Positions 9,500-18,846 of a stretch of DNA of 64,000 nt are shown here, piece by piece (position 1 is the stretch's first letter; the number at the start of each line of letters is the position of its first letter). Made by a program: the position numbers and the translations under genes. A model generated the notes under the pieces. The model worked only from the letters and a program-made list of their open reading frames with translations, ran no database searches and was not told the origin of the DNA. This DNA comes from Chlorogloeopsis sp. ULAP01 (lineage in GTDB: Bacteria > Cyanobacteriota > Cyanobacteriia > Cyanobacteriales > Nostocaceae): positions 1-64,000 of the forward strand of contig NZ_JAUDRH010000023.1 in assembly GCF_030381805.1 (NCBI RefSeq). The letters run 5' to 3'.

Positions 9500-9607
9500 A
9501 TGGATAACGACTTTGTTTTTTTTCTCATCGGCATTGTTGTTCTTGTGCTGTATCTTGTGTTCTCAGCTTTAACTGAGATGGGTACTAAACTACCTTGGAA
9601 AAAGTAA
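9500..9607 (+). CDS. Small single-pass membrane peptide, 35 residues
   Basis: An ATG-to-TAA frame encodes MDNDFVFFLIGIVVLVLYL, then a short polar tail ending KLPWKK. It is one strongly hydrophobic segment with an acidic N-terminus and basic C-terminus, the shape of small subunits of photosynthetic or respiratory complexes, but I could not match it to a named subunit. It stands alone in a large spacer. The ribosome site is weak (AAAGA just upstream), so translation is not certain. Confidence 0.5.
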   Translation: MDNDFVFFLIGIVVLVLYLVFSALTEMGTKLPWKK

Positions 9608-10283
9608 TTGCTGTGGGGACAAATATTAAGCGATCGCTTGCACATCAGCAAGACTCAAGACAGCAATCTGCAAGTCACTAGAGTTTTGGGAGTGTAGATC
9701 TACAAAATCATCACTCCAAACTCTGCAAAGAATTTTTTGCGTTTTTTGCGTAAATACATATTATGTTGAGAATTGTTTTCTTGATAGATTGCACAGTATT
9801 GGTATGATTTTCTTTAATCGCGAACTATATTTATAATTTTTTGCTACTATTTCATCCTCAAAATTAGCAAAAGAAAATTATTTTATGTTCCACAATAACG
9901 TCAGTTAATTTATTCTTAAATAAAAAATATAGTGCAATCTACAATAGAGTGAAAAATTGTAAATAAATTGTGTCAAAATCTATCTTTTTTTTCATAAAAA
10001 ATAGCAAATTAATCAGTATAATTACTATTATTTATGCTTTGATAATATGTATTAGACATTAAAAAATACATCAACAAATTAGAGTGGTAACAGAGTTACG
10101 GCAGTAATATAGTTTATTTAAAATTGCTCTGTTGTAAATTACTCCACTCTTTAAAAAGCAAATCTACAAATAGTTTTTTCTAACATCAGGGATCTGGGTA
10201 AATTGCAGATAAAACATCAACTATACCCAGAAATATTGGCTTTGCAATTTATATATTTAATCCAAAAACTTGGAGGTGCTTCA
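9608..10283. other. AT-rich intergenic region, no gene
   Basis: This spacer separates the 35-residue peptide gene from the PEP-CTERM-like gene. One HIP1 site lies just after the small gene. The rest is strongly AT-rich with no recognisable coding frame or RNA. Confidence 0.5.
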
Positions 10284-10970
10284 ATGGGTTATTTGACTAA
10301 ACTAAATAACTTCAAGAGAGTTATAGGGTTCAGTACGTTTTTCTCTGTAATTTCTTGTTTAGTTCCTGAAGCTGTTCTAGCCACGCCCTATTTAAGTTAT
10401 ACTTTTGTTGCCAATCAGGGAGAAAGTACCTTTACTTTTGTTCTCAACACTTCTGTGAAAGATTCACAACCTTCATCAGAAAGAGGTTTTTATCCAAGAT
10501 CTGTGATTAAAGCTCAATATGTATGTGCAGAAGAAATAAATGATTTATGCTCTGGTACTATTAAATTCAAACCAGGTAGTATTAAAGCTTCTCGAATATC
10601 TGAATCTGACATAAACAGACAAGGAAATGAATCACTGGATTCTAGTTGGATTGGAGGTACTAAATATCACGTTAACTTACAAGAAATAGGTACTTCAACT
10701 AAGCTCCAATTTATCGTTTATAGCAAATATAAAGATGAAATAGGTGATTTACCTAGCAGTGGATTCAACGGACTTATATCAATGGCGGTAAATGATGAAG
10801 ACTTTACACCTGCTTCGCAAGGTTTAATAGTAAATGCTGTTCCAGAAAGTACTCCAGAAGATACAGCATCTAATCTCTTAGGCGTTGGGGCTATAGGTAC
10901 AGTATTGTTCTTGAAACGCACAAATGCTTCTAAAAAACTAGCTGAAACTAAATCTAATTCTCTTGAGTAA
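10284..10970 (+). CDS. Exported protein with PEP-CTERM-like C-terminal anchor
   Basis: The start at 10284 is supported by a strong SD sequence (GGAGG at 10272-10276) and by the signal peptide that follows (MGYLTKLNNFKRVIGFSTFF... cleaved near AVLATP). The longer in-frame ATG upstream lacks both. The mature ~190-residue domain is unrecognised and has two Cys (YVCAEE, DLCSG). The end reads VPESTPEDTAS, then a hydrophobic stretch (LLGVGAIGTVLFL) and the basic tail KRTNASKK. This is the layout of a PEP-CTERM sorting signal, although VPES replaces VPEP. No exosortase gene lies nearby. The last eight codons are duplicated just downstream. Confidence 0.65.
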   Translation: MGYLTKLNNFKRVIGFSTFFSVISCLVPEAVLATPYLSYTFVANQGESTFTFVLNTSVKDSQPSSERGFYPRSVIKAQYVCAEEINDLCSGTIKFKPGSIKASRISESDINRQGNESLDSSWIGGTKYHVNLQEIGTSTKLQFIVYSKYKDEIGDLPSSGFNGLISMAVNDEDFTPASQGLIVNAVPESTPEDTASNLLGVGAIGTVLFLKRTNASKKLAETKSNSLE

Positions 10971-11142
10971 ACGTAAAAGTAGGGTGCGTTAAAGCAGCGC
11001 GTAACGTACCGCCCCGTTAGTGGTGCGTTACAGCTAGTTCTTATTCTCTGAAACTCTCAAATCTTTTCATAGCCGTAACACATCCTACTTACTAAATCTA
11101 ATTCTCTTGAGTAAACGCAAAAGTAGGGTACGTTAAAGCAGC
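10947..11142. repeat. Direct duplication of the gene end and its downstream DNA
   Basis: About 52 bases at 10947-10998, covering the last eight codons of the preceding gene and following spacer, recur at 11091-11142 with only a few changes. The offset is 144 bases. The copy lies outside the reading frame of any gene. Confidence 0.75.
10979..11088 (+). repeat. Dispersed ~105-bp repeat, copy A
   Basis: This begins GTAGGGTGCGTTAAAGCA, includes GTGCGTTACAGCTAGTTCTT, and ends near CCGTAACACATCCTAC. A second copy in the same orientation is at 51994-52099 and a partial inverted copy at 53812-53876. The ends are mutually inverted in part (GTAGGGTG... against ...CATCCTAC), suggesting a foldable non-coding element. 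Confidence 0.7.
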
Positions 11143-11190
11143 ACTTATATGAAATATGCTGTAAGTAAAGTCTGGTTCGTTTTTTCTTTC

Positions 11191-12981
11191 CTAGAAAATC
11201 TCAAAATTAGCCGTTTTTAATGATAAATTTACATTATAATATGGGTCTATCTCTAAGTTTTCAAAGTAATTCTTCCATTTCTGATTTAATTGATGCCATT
11301 CTCCTGGTCTTAATCCTTTTTGTCTACTAGCTGATTCATAATGTATTAATTGGGCATAGGGTGTGACTACATTACGATATCCAGCTTGATATGCTCTTAA
11401 ACATAAATCAACATCATTATAGTTCAAGGGAAAATCCTCATCCAATCCTTGCAACTGTTGAAATATCTCTTTTCGCATCATCAAACACGCAGCAGTTACA
11501 GCCAAGTAGTTTCTGTTAACAATATTTGAGCAATAATAACCAGAGTATTCGTTATCAAAACCATAAAATGCATGACAAGGATTTCCTTCGAGAATTAGCA
11601 CTCCTGTATGCTGTATTCTCCCATCCGGAAATAAAAGTTTTGCACCCACTGCACCAATTTCCATCTGTTGTGCAAGTTCTAACATCGATTCCAGCCAATC
11701 AGGAGTAATAACTTCTGTATCATCATTTAGTAATAACAGAAACTCTCCTTTAGCTTTTGCTGCACCCTTGTTAATTCGCATTGAAAAATTAAAGGGTTCA
11801 GCACAGCGCACTAGTTCTACATTACTAGCAGTGGTTCTTTCTAAAATTTCTTTGGGAATATCATAACCATCTACCACAACAATCTCAAAGTTGCGGTAGG
11901 TACTCACCTGTTGAATACTGCGGAGGCAATTTTCCAATAGACACAGTGAATTTGAAGGAGTTTCTATTGTTGTACCAGCACTAGGAATAATGATACTAAC
12001 TAAGGGATTGCCAATAATATCACGCCGAACTCTGTAAATTCCGGGATTAATAGTTTCCTCTACACGCCCTGGATATCGACTGCGCTCCAACATAGATTCT
12101 AGAGCTTTTCTACCAGCAGTGTAAGCCCAAGGCTTTGCTTGTGAACCAGAAGCGGCTGAGACAGATATGCTGCGCCAGTGGTAGAGAATTTTTGGAATGT
12201 GGTAGATGTTCTTGGTTTTTTCTACAACTCTTAATACCAAGTCGTAATCTTGTGAGCCGTCATACTCACTGCGGAAACCGCCAATTTCACCAATAATACT
12301 AGTCCTATAAACACCTAAATGACAGGTGTACATGCAAGAATAAAAATATTCTGGCGACCAATCTGGTTTAAAGCAAGGTGAAAATCGGCTACCATTCTCA
12401 TCTATTTTGTCTTCATCGCTATAAATAAAATCTGCTTCTGGATGTTGATTAATTAATTTGGCATTTTCAAATAAAGCATTAATTGATAATTCATCATCGT
12501 GATCTAAAAGTGCAATATATTCTCCCGTAGCTACTTCTAAAGCAGAGTTACTAGTTGCTGAAATATGCCCATTTTCTGTACGAAAAATAACTTTGATGCG
12601 TGGATCGAGTTTACTGTAATTAGTCAATATGGAACGAATATGAGGATAAGTAGAGGCATCATCAGCAATACAAAGCTCCCAATTAGCATAGATTTGATTG
12701 CGAACTGATTCAATCGCTTTTTCTAACCATTTTGCCTCTACATTGTAAACAGGCATAATAATTGAAAATTTTGGATGCAGTTGCCATTCCTTAATTTGCT
12801 GAATAGCAGATGTGATATATTTTTGGGTAAAAGTATTTTTTTTAATCCATTTTTGATACGCTATCTTATTTTTCAATCGAGATTTAGTTATTTGATATAT
12901 AAAACCTAATAAACCTAGTATTCCTCGCCTTTTGTAAATATTTTTTATTTTTTGTATTTTACTATTTGTATGAATTTGCAT
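11191..12981 (-). CDS. Bifunctional family-2 glycosyltransferase (two GT-A domains)
   Basis: This 596-residue protein has two tandem GT2 domains. The first begins at FSIIMPVYN (about residue 73) with ADDAS and the metal-site LLDHDDELS. The second begins at VSIIIPSAG (about 330) with LLLNDDTEVI and a later NDVDLCLRA. Such tandem enzymes transfer sugars during O-antigen or exopolysaccharide synthesis at the cytoplasmic face. The basic N-terminus may bind the membrane. It begins six bases after the stop of the upstream GT4 gene, so the two form one transcription unit. No SD sequence is visible, consistent with translational coupling. The sugar specificity cannot be read from the sequence. Confidence 0.85.
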   Translation of the reverse strand: MQIHTNSKIQKIKNIYKRRGILGLLGFIYQITKSRLKNKIAYQKWIKKNTFTQKYITSAIQQIKEWQLHPKFSIIMPVYNVEAKWLEKAIESVRNQIYANWELCIADDASTYPHIRSILTNYSKLDPRIKVIFRTENGHISATSNSALEVATGEYIALLDHDDELSINALFENAKLINQHPEADFIYSDEDKIDENGSRFSPCFKPDWSPEYFYSCMYTCHLGVYRTSIIGEIGGFRSEYDGSQDYDLVLRVVEKTKNIYHIPKILYHWRSISVSAASGSQAKPWAYTAGRKALESMLERSRYPGRVEETINPGIYRVRRDIIGNPLVSIIIPSAGTTIETPSNSLCLLENCLRSIQQVSTYRNFEIVVVDGYDIPKEILERTTASNVELVRCAEPFNFSMRINKGAAKAKGEFLLLLNDDTEVITPDWLESMLELAQQMEIGAVGAKLLFPDGRIQHTGVLILEGNPCHAFYGFDNEYSGYYCSNIVNRNYLAVTAACLMMRKEIFQQLQGLDEDFPLNYNDVDLCLRAYQAGYRNVVTPYAQLIHYESASRQKGLRPGEWHQLNQKWKNYFENLEIDPYYNVNLSLKTANFEIF

Positions 12982-12987
12982 ACTTTA

Positions 12988-14295
12988 TTAATTTTTATGA
13001 TTAAAATTAATTTTTCTTTTGAGCTTTAACCATTGATTTCTCAATTGCCAAAACTTACTATTTTCCATTTCTTTAACCAGAGTTTTTAATCGATAATTTT
13101 CTGCATTTTGATATTGTAACTCTGTTTGCAATTGGTAAATATCTGAGTATTTATGACTTACTTGCATTACATATTCTAATCTTCTTTTAATTTTATCTCC
13201 AATTACTTTAGGACTCAACATAGACTGAATATCTTGAGCTGCTTTTCCACCAACTTGTTTTGCTTCTTCATAATTATTAAATACGTATTGCATTAAATCT
13301 GCTGCATGGTGAATATCTGGCTCCGCCCATACATTTCCTTTTTTGTAAGCGCCGTAATTTTCTGCTAATTTTACTAAAGAGTACTTGACAAGAAAACTAT
13401 TACCAATATTCATAAATTCAGTATTAGCTGAGTAGGCAGTTGCTATAACCGGTTTACCGTATAACATAGCTTCTGCCATCGTCAATCCAAAACCTTCAGA
13501 ACGATGTAAAGATACATAACAATCACAGTGGTAGATAAGCGCGTTAAGTTCATCTTTGAGTAAATAATCGTTTATTAATTTGATATTTTTAAATCCTTCC
13601 ATTAAGACTTTTAATTTCTGGAGTTGTTCAGGAAAATATTTGGCGTTAGAAAATTTAATTACTAATAGCACATCTTGATTTTCTTTTCCGAATGCAAGTT
13701 GAAATGCTTCAATAATTGCTGTGGGATTTTTACGTTCAAAAATGCTACAAAAATCAAAGATAAACAGGAAAATAAATTTATTCTCAGGTAAGCCTAATGC
13801 TTGTTTAGTGGCTGAAGGCTGCGGAAGGAAGAGACTATGCATAACCTTCAGTACTGGAATAGGAGATACAGGTGCGATCGCTTCTGTGCAGTAACTACTG
13901 GGTGTCCAGATTTCATGAAAAAGATTAAGAGCAGGTAGCCATTCTTTTGGGAATTCTGGAAGTTCCCATGCCCAAAATCCAATGTTATATTTTTTCTGAA
14001 AATATGCAGGACTAGTAGAATTAATAAAAGTGTGGATCATATCCACATTGACTTGTACAATATTTACTGGATAAGGATTTTTCTCTGAGAAATCAGTGTA
14101 AGTAGAGTCTAACTTTCTGTGCATGGTATTAAAATTGCAATTGTTAATTACAAAAGGAATACCAGCAGCTTCTAAAGCTCTTATAGTTCCTCTAACTCCT
14201 TCACCTAGTCCAAATTCACTGTTTACATAGCCTGAAATATTAACACCAAGAGGAAAATTTGCAACCTTAGTTGAAATTTCGGGTGTTGATTGCAT
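12988..14295 (-). CDS. Family-4 (GT-B) glycosyltransferase
   Basis: This 435-residue GT-B enzyme has a strong ribosome site (AAGGAGG, six bases before the ATG). The N-terminal acceptor domain contains the GYVNSEFGLGEGVRGT segment. The C-terminal nucleotide-sugar domain carries VSLHRSEGFGLTMAEAMLYG (about residues 262-281), the E-x7-E region of GT4 enzymes. A C-terminal stretch from about residue 390 (LQYQNAENYRLKTLVKEME) is predicted to be a short coiled coil, often seen in glycan-assembly proteins. It is the first gene of the pair with the tandem GT2. Together with gmd this suggests synthesis of a GDP-sugar-containing exopolysaccharide. Confidence 0.83.
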   Translation of the reverse strand: MQSTPEISTKVANFPLGVNISGYVNSEFGLGEGVRGTIRALEAAGIPFVINNCNFNTMHRKLDSTYTDFSEKNPYPVNIVQVNVDMIHTFINSTSPAYFQKKYNIGFWAWELPEFPKEWLPALNLFHEIWTPSSYCTEAIAPVSPIPVLKVMHSLFLPQPSATKQALGLPENKFIFLFIFDFCSIFERKNPTAIIEAFQLAFGKENQDVLLVIKFSNAKYFPEQLQKLKVLMEGFKNIKLINDYLLKDELNALIYHCDCYVSLHRSEGFGLTMAEAMLYGKPVIATAYSANTEFMNIGNSFLVKYSLVKLAENYGAYKKGNVWAEPDIHHAADLMQYVFNNYEEAKQVGGKAAQDIQSMLSPKVIGDKIKRRLEYVMQVSHKYSDIYQLQTELQYQNAENYRLKTLVKEMENSKFWQLRNQWLKLKRKINFNHKN

Positions 14296-14567
14296 AATTG
14301 TCCTCCTTGAATATCTAATATATTTTTGGATTGAAAATCGCTGGCTGTATCTAGGTTGTATTTTCTAAGATCATGATGCTTGCTTTGACAGCACCAGTTG
14401 ATGAGAGCGTTACCTGTAAACCTGTAAATTAAAACAATATTTAACTCACATAAGTAGCACAGTACAAAGAAATTGAACTAGTTAAGATCGTTATTAGTCA
14501 TGAGTAAGAGCTTCAGCTATTTTACATTCCTTAACGCGTATCGCTTTGATTCCACCTACTTACTTAA

Positions 14568-15536
14568 TTACGGATTGTCACTCAATGCTTTTAAATCACA
14601 ATCAACCATTAACTCTACTAACTGTTGAAAGGAATACTGGGGTTTCCAACCTAATTGTGCTTTAGCTTTGTAAATACAACCAACTAACTGTACAGGCTCA
14701 TCTGGGCGATAAAAAGCGGGATCGACAGAAACATAATCCTGCCAATCTAATCCCAAACAATTAAAAGCACACTCTACTAACTCCCGCACTGAGTGAGTTT
14801 CGCCACTACCAATAATATAGTCATCTGGTTTTTCTTGCTGGAGCATCATCCACATCGCGCACACTGCATCTTTGGCATAGCACCAGTCACGTCGAGCATC
14901 TAAGTTACCCAGCTTCAATTCATTGGCTAAACCTAGTTTAATCATCGCCGCAGTACGGGTGATTTTGCGAAATACAAACTCTGTTCCACGCCGTGGAGAT
15001 TCGTGAGTGTAAGTAATACCGCAACAACCAAATAGTTTATATTGTTGGCGATAATTTACTGTCATCCAGTGGGCGTATGCTTTGGCAACACCGTAGGGAT
15101 TACGCGGGCGAAAAGCAGTGCGTTCGGTTTGAGGAGATTCATCGGGTTGACCGAATACTTCGCTACTGGAAGCTTGGTAAAATCTAGCATCTGGCTTACA
15201 GCGTCGGATTGATTCTAAAAGACGGGAAACACCAAGGGCGGTATATTCAGCAGTTAGAGCGGGTTGTGTCCAAGATAAAGGAACGTAGCTTTGAGAAGCA
15301 AGGTTATAAATTTCATCCGGTTGACAATCGCTCACAACATCCATGAGCGAAGATTGATCCAATAAATCGCCAGATACAATTTGGATTTGGTTGAAAAGGT
15401 GATTGATCCGCTCTAGATTGCTGGTGCTAGAACGGCGAACTAAACCGTATACTTGGTAGCCTTTTTCTAAAAGAAGTTCGGCGAGATAGGAACCGTCTTG
15501 CCCAGTTAATCCGGTAATTAGAGCCTTTTTGGTCAT
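14568..15536 (-). CDS. gmd: GDP-mannose 4,6-dehydratase
   Basis: This extended short-chain dehydrogenase of 322 residues converts GDP-mannose to GDP-4-keto-6-deoxymannose, the precursor of GDP-fucose or GDP-rhamnose. The NADP-binding GLTGQDGSYLAELL motif (9-22) matches GMD rather than generic epimerases. The catalytic SSSE (123-126) and Y148-x3-K152 (NPYGVAK) are present, as is ESPRRGTEFV, which is typical of GMD. It is on the same strand as the two glycosyltransferases but separated from them by 272 bases, so it may be transcribed separately. No fucose synthase (wcaG) is in the window. The length is slightly short (family usually 330-370). Confidence 0.9.
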   Translation of the reverse strand: MTKKALITGLTGQDGSYLAELLLEKGYQVYGLVRRSSTSNLERINHLFNQIQIVSGDLLDQSSLMDVVSDCQPDEIYNLASQSYVPLSWTQPALTAEYTALGVSRLLESIRRCKPDARFYQASSSEVFGQPDESPQTERTAFRPRNPYGVAKAYAHWMTVNYRQQYKLFGCCGITYTHESPRRGTEFVFRKITRTAAMIKLGLANELKLGNLDARRDWCYAKDAVCAMWMMLQQEKPDDYIIGSGETHSVRELVECAFNCLGLDWQDYVSVDPAFYRPDEPVQLVGCIYKAKAQLGWKPQYSFQQLVELMVDCDLKALSDNP

Positions 15537-16093
15537 ACTTGCTAGAAATCGACTTTATAGTAATTTATACAGCATTGTCGTTTTTACTATTAAAGCAAGC
15601 TGCACCCACTTTTGCTATTGTCAAAACCAAAATATACTGTTCGGATGGATCAAAAATTCTTAAGTTTCCTACTTCCCTGCTGCTTTGAAGTTCTGGCTCC
15701 ATCAATCATTTTCGTTGGTGTATGTATGCCATGGCAGAGAGTGCGATCGCCATCTTGTGAATAAAATTTGTGTAGGCGCAGCCCGCCACAAGCATCGCTG
15801 TTGTGTATTGCGTTATGCTGTTGCGATCGCTTCTTAAAGGCAAAGGGCAGAAGGGAAAGATTCGCTGTCATTTCTTGATTATGAACTCTGCTCATGAATG
15901 ATCCTCTAGTTTTTGTGGGAGCATCCCAAATGTTTGAGTTTATTTTTAAACGCAGAGTCACGCAGAGGATCGCAGAGCGTTAAGCAGAGTTACTTTATTT
16001 TGTGTTTTGAAAAAATTAGGATACTGCCCTTCTTGTTATTAGGTTGAACCTAGTAACGAGGGTTAGAAGTCACTGATTTGATGTGAGAGAAGA
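15537..16093. other. Intergenic region with HIP1 sites, no supported gene
   Basis: It holds two HIP1-like GCGATCGC sites and a repeat-like stretch around 15945-15985 (CGCAGAGTCACGCAGAGG type, common between cyanobacterial genes). A 103-codon minus-strand frame at 15650-15961 has unlikely composition and crosses these repeats; I did not accept it as a gene. Confidence 0.5.
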
Positions 16094-18172
16094 TCACGAG
16101 TGAGGTTCTCCTAGCAAGACAGTTGAACAATTGAGTTCTTTAATTACCTCGGTTGTTACTTCACTGACAGCTAATCCACCAGCAGTACGATAACGAGTAG
16201 AACGCATCACAACCAAATCAAATGCCTCAGCTTCGCGGATAATAACTCTGGCAATATCATCATTAAGAATGGTTTTGACACTAGTATTTACCTGCAACTT
16301 GCTTTGGGCAGCAATCTCAGCAAGCTGTGACTCAAATTTACTCACTTGAGCTTGAGGTGTTCGGCGATCGCACACGTGTAATAAAACTACTTGCGCCCGA
16401 TTTACATCGGCCAAAATTTGGGCAAATTTAACAGCACCTACGGTTTGTGGTGTTAAATCTCCCACTGGTACAAGAATACGCTGAATTTTTGTTGGACTAC
16501 TCAAAAGCTGTGTAACTGCTACCGGACAGTGAGAAGACCAAAACACGCTATCAATGACATTACCAAATAAGCGAGCACGTAAGCCAGTATTACGCGACCA
16601 ACCCATGACTACTAAATTGGCGTTTTCTTCTCGGCTGGTGCGGCTAATTCCTAAAGCTACATCGTCATCAATTCGAGTGACTGGCGAAGCTTCCACCCCA
16701 AATTCTTGACTGATTTCTAAAGCTCCTGCCAATCTTTGCCGACACTGAGTTAGTGCTGCATTTAATCGCGGATCGTCCATATGAACTCGACCGACTGCGA
16801 TTGAGAGTGGTACGATTCTTCCAGATTCGTGACGTGCTAGCAGCGCTGCCATTTCGATTAGATAGCGCTGGGTTTTGGGATTATAAATTGGAACTACAAC
16901 AGTGAATGGGCTGGGTGTGGGTGTTTGCTCTTCCACTTCTTCACCCATACTACTTTGCCACCAAGTTGAGAGTTTATCTGTTGCTAAGTTTGCTTGGGGG
17001 ACTGTGAGCGAAGTTGCAAATCGTGATGTAATTATAGGGCCAACAATTGCAGTCACCAGCATCAATACAATTACACTGTTTAAAACACCTTCATTAATCA
17101 ACCGCTCTCCAGCAGAGTTTAAGCTTTTATATGCAACCAAAGTTGCTGCCAGTGTAGCTGCTACCTGTGGTAATGATAGAGACCACATTGTTAGCAATTC
17201 TGCGTTATTATAGCGGTACAACAGTTTGGCCAGGAATGCTGCGATAAATTTACTGCCAATTAACCCCGCTACAATTACCAAAGTCAGCCAAACTGAACTA
17301 AGAGTTTTAAGAAAAGCTGGAATATCAATTAATAGTCCCATGTCTACAAAGAAACAAGGGATAAATAAAACACTGCCAACAAACTCAACCTTTTCCCGAA
17401 CTGGGCTACGTCCCAAAACGTCGTTGACAGCTAAACCTGCTAAAAACGCACCAACAATTTTTTCAACTCCAATTACCTGCGCTCCTACCGAAGCTATAAA
17501 TAATGCCAACAAGATAAATAAAAATTGGTTACCTTGCTCATCCCCTGAGCGGCGGAAAAACTCTTTTCCTAGCCAGTCAAAGCCAAATAAAACTACAACA
17601 GAGTAAATTGCTAATCCAGCTAAAAGCGTAACTAAACTTAAAGCTGTAAATTTTCCAGCATGAATTCCTACACAAATTGCCAAAACGAGCAAAGCACCCG
17701 TATCGGTAAAAATTGTCGCACCAATTGTGACTGTTACTGCTTCGTTTGTAACTACACCTAAGCGACTAACAATTGGATAAGCTAAAAGAGTATGAGAGGC
17801 AAGTAAAGAACCAATCAAAACCGAAGCATTCCAACCAAAATTAAATAAGCGCCCGATAATTATACCCGTAATTAGCGGTACTAAAAAAGTTAATGTTCCA
17901 AATCCAATCGAGCGATTTCTGGTTTTACGAAATTGTTCTAAATCAATTTCTAAACCTGCTACGAACATTAAGTAAACTTTACCAATCTCTGACAGGAGTT
18001 TAATAGTCTCGGATTCCGAGTTGAGAAGATTTAAACCATTTTGACCTAGTACTACACCAGCTACTAATAAACCTACCAAGCCAGGTAAACGAAATCGCTC
18101 AAAAATTGGTGGTACTGTAAAAATGACGAGTATAAGAATAGTAAAGGCAATTATGGGACTTTGTGCCAACAA
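16094..18172 (-). CDS. CPA2-type cation/proton antiporter with C-terminal universal stress domains
   Basis: This 692-residue membrane protein starts with a TTG codon at 18172: an in-frame stop lies just upstream, no ATG is available, and an AGAGGG ribosome site sits nine bases before. Residues 1-390 form about 12 transmembrane helices of the KefB/NhaA-like Na+(K+)/H+ exchanger family, including GLLVAGVVLGQNGL and the polar FVAGLEIDLEQFR segment. After a short linker with EEQTPTPSPF come two UspA-like domains (about 422-560 and 562-688; FTVVVPIYNP, VVMGWSR, RILVPVGDL, VVMRST). The soluble domains probably bind nucleotide and regulate transport. A role in pH or salt homeostasis is inferred. Confidence 0.85.
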   Translation of the reverse strand: MLAQSPIIAFTILILVIFTVPPIFERFRLPGLVGLLVAGVVLGQNGLNLLNSESETIKLLSEIGKVYLMFVAGLEIDLEQFRKTRNRSIGFGTLTFLVPLITGIIIGRLFNFGWNASVLIGSLLASHTLLAYPIVSRLGVVTNEAVTVTIGATIFTDTGALLVLAICVGIHAGKFTALSLVTLLAGLAIYSVVVLFGFDWLGKEFFRRSGDEQGNQFLFILLALFIASVGAQVIGVEKIVGAFLAGLAVNDVLGRSPVREKVEFVGSVLFIPCFFVDMGLLIDIPAFLKTLSSVWLTLVIVAGLIGSKFIAAFLAKLLYRYNNAELLTMWSLSLPQVAATLAATLVAYKSLNSAGERLINEGVLNSVIVLMLVTAIVGPIITSRFATSLTVPQANLATDKLSTWWQSSMGEEVEEQTPTPSPFTVVVPIYNPKTQRYLIEMAALLARHESGRIVPLSIAVGRVHMDDPRLNAALTQCRQRLAGALEISQEFGVEASPVTRIDDDVALGISRTSREENANLVVMGWSRNTGLRARLFGNVIDSVFWSSHCPVAVTQLLSSPTKIQRILVPVGDLTPQTVGAVKFAQILADVNRAQVVLLHVCDRRTPQAQVSKFESQLAEIAAQSKLQVNTSVKTILNDDIARVIIREAEAFDLVVMRSTRYRTAGGLAVSEVTTEVIKELNCSTVLLGEPHS

Positions 18173-18846
18173 GTTTTTACCCTCTTAGTAAAGAAATGGG
18201 TAGAAAAATTATATCCTACAAGAGTCTAACAATTAGGCAATCTGAATTACACTAACTCTATTCACTAAATTAATTAGGATAATGGCTTCAACTTAACTGC
18301 TTTATTTTAATCTTTAGCTTTTAGTACATTATTTAGTTTCTTTACTTGCCAGGTTAATTAGTTTTTAATATTAATCTTGTTCGCTAAAAACTTAATATGA
18401 ATAACATTTAAGTAAGTTAGTGGAAATAAACCAAACTATATTACAAAACGTAAATAGGCTTGAAAGTTTATACTAACCACTGTAATGTACGGGTGGGTTC
18501 AAAAAATAAATTATCAATTTGAGAAGGGAGATTATCCATAAAATCCGCCCCTAACAATAACAAATGATAACATTCACAGTTATCTTTAAAATTGCACCAA
18601 GTTACTTAATATATTGATTATTACTTCTCATAATTTATTTTTATATTTTCTAATTATATTATAAAATTTAATAAAATTCGTATCTATCTCAAGTTTTAAT
18701 ATAAAAACTAACTTGAGACAGATTTATTTTTTTTATAAATAAATAGATACTGTCGAATGACAGAAGAACGTAATGAAGCAATAGTATTGTGCAAAATTAC
18801 GTTCTGTGATCGTTCCTTTATATATTGCTTGGTTTATCACTTCACT
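18173..18846. other. AT-rich divergent spacer, no gene
   Basis: This is the divergent spacer between the antiporter and amylase genes. It is very AT-rich, and no RNA or terminator was recognised. The last 90 bases are an in-frame extension of the amylase gene that could be coding if the upstream ATG at 18757 is used. Confidence 0.45.

Noticed and set aside
15650..15961. A 103-codon minus-strand frame
   Set aside because: It runs across HIP1 sites and a repeat-like stretch, has no ribosome site, and its composition (CGGLRLHKFYSQDGDRT and similar) shows no domain. I treat it as chance.
18757..18846. 30-codon N-terminal extension of the amylase gene
   Set aside because: It lies in AT-rich DNA with no ribosome site and no similarity to related proteins; the internal ATG at 18847 fits family length better.
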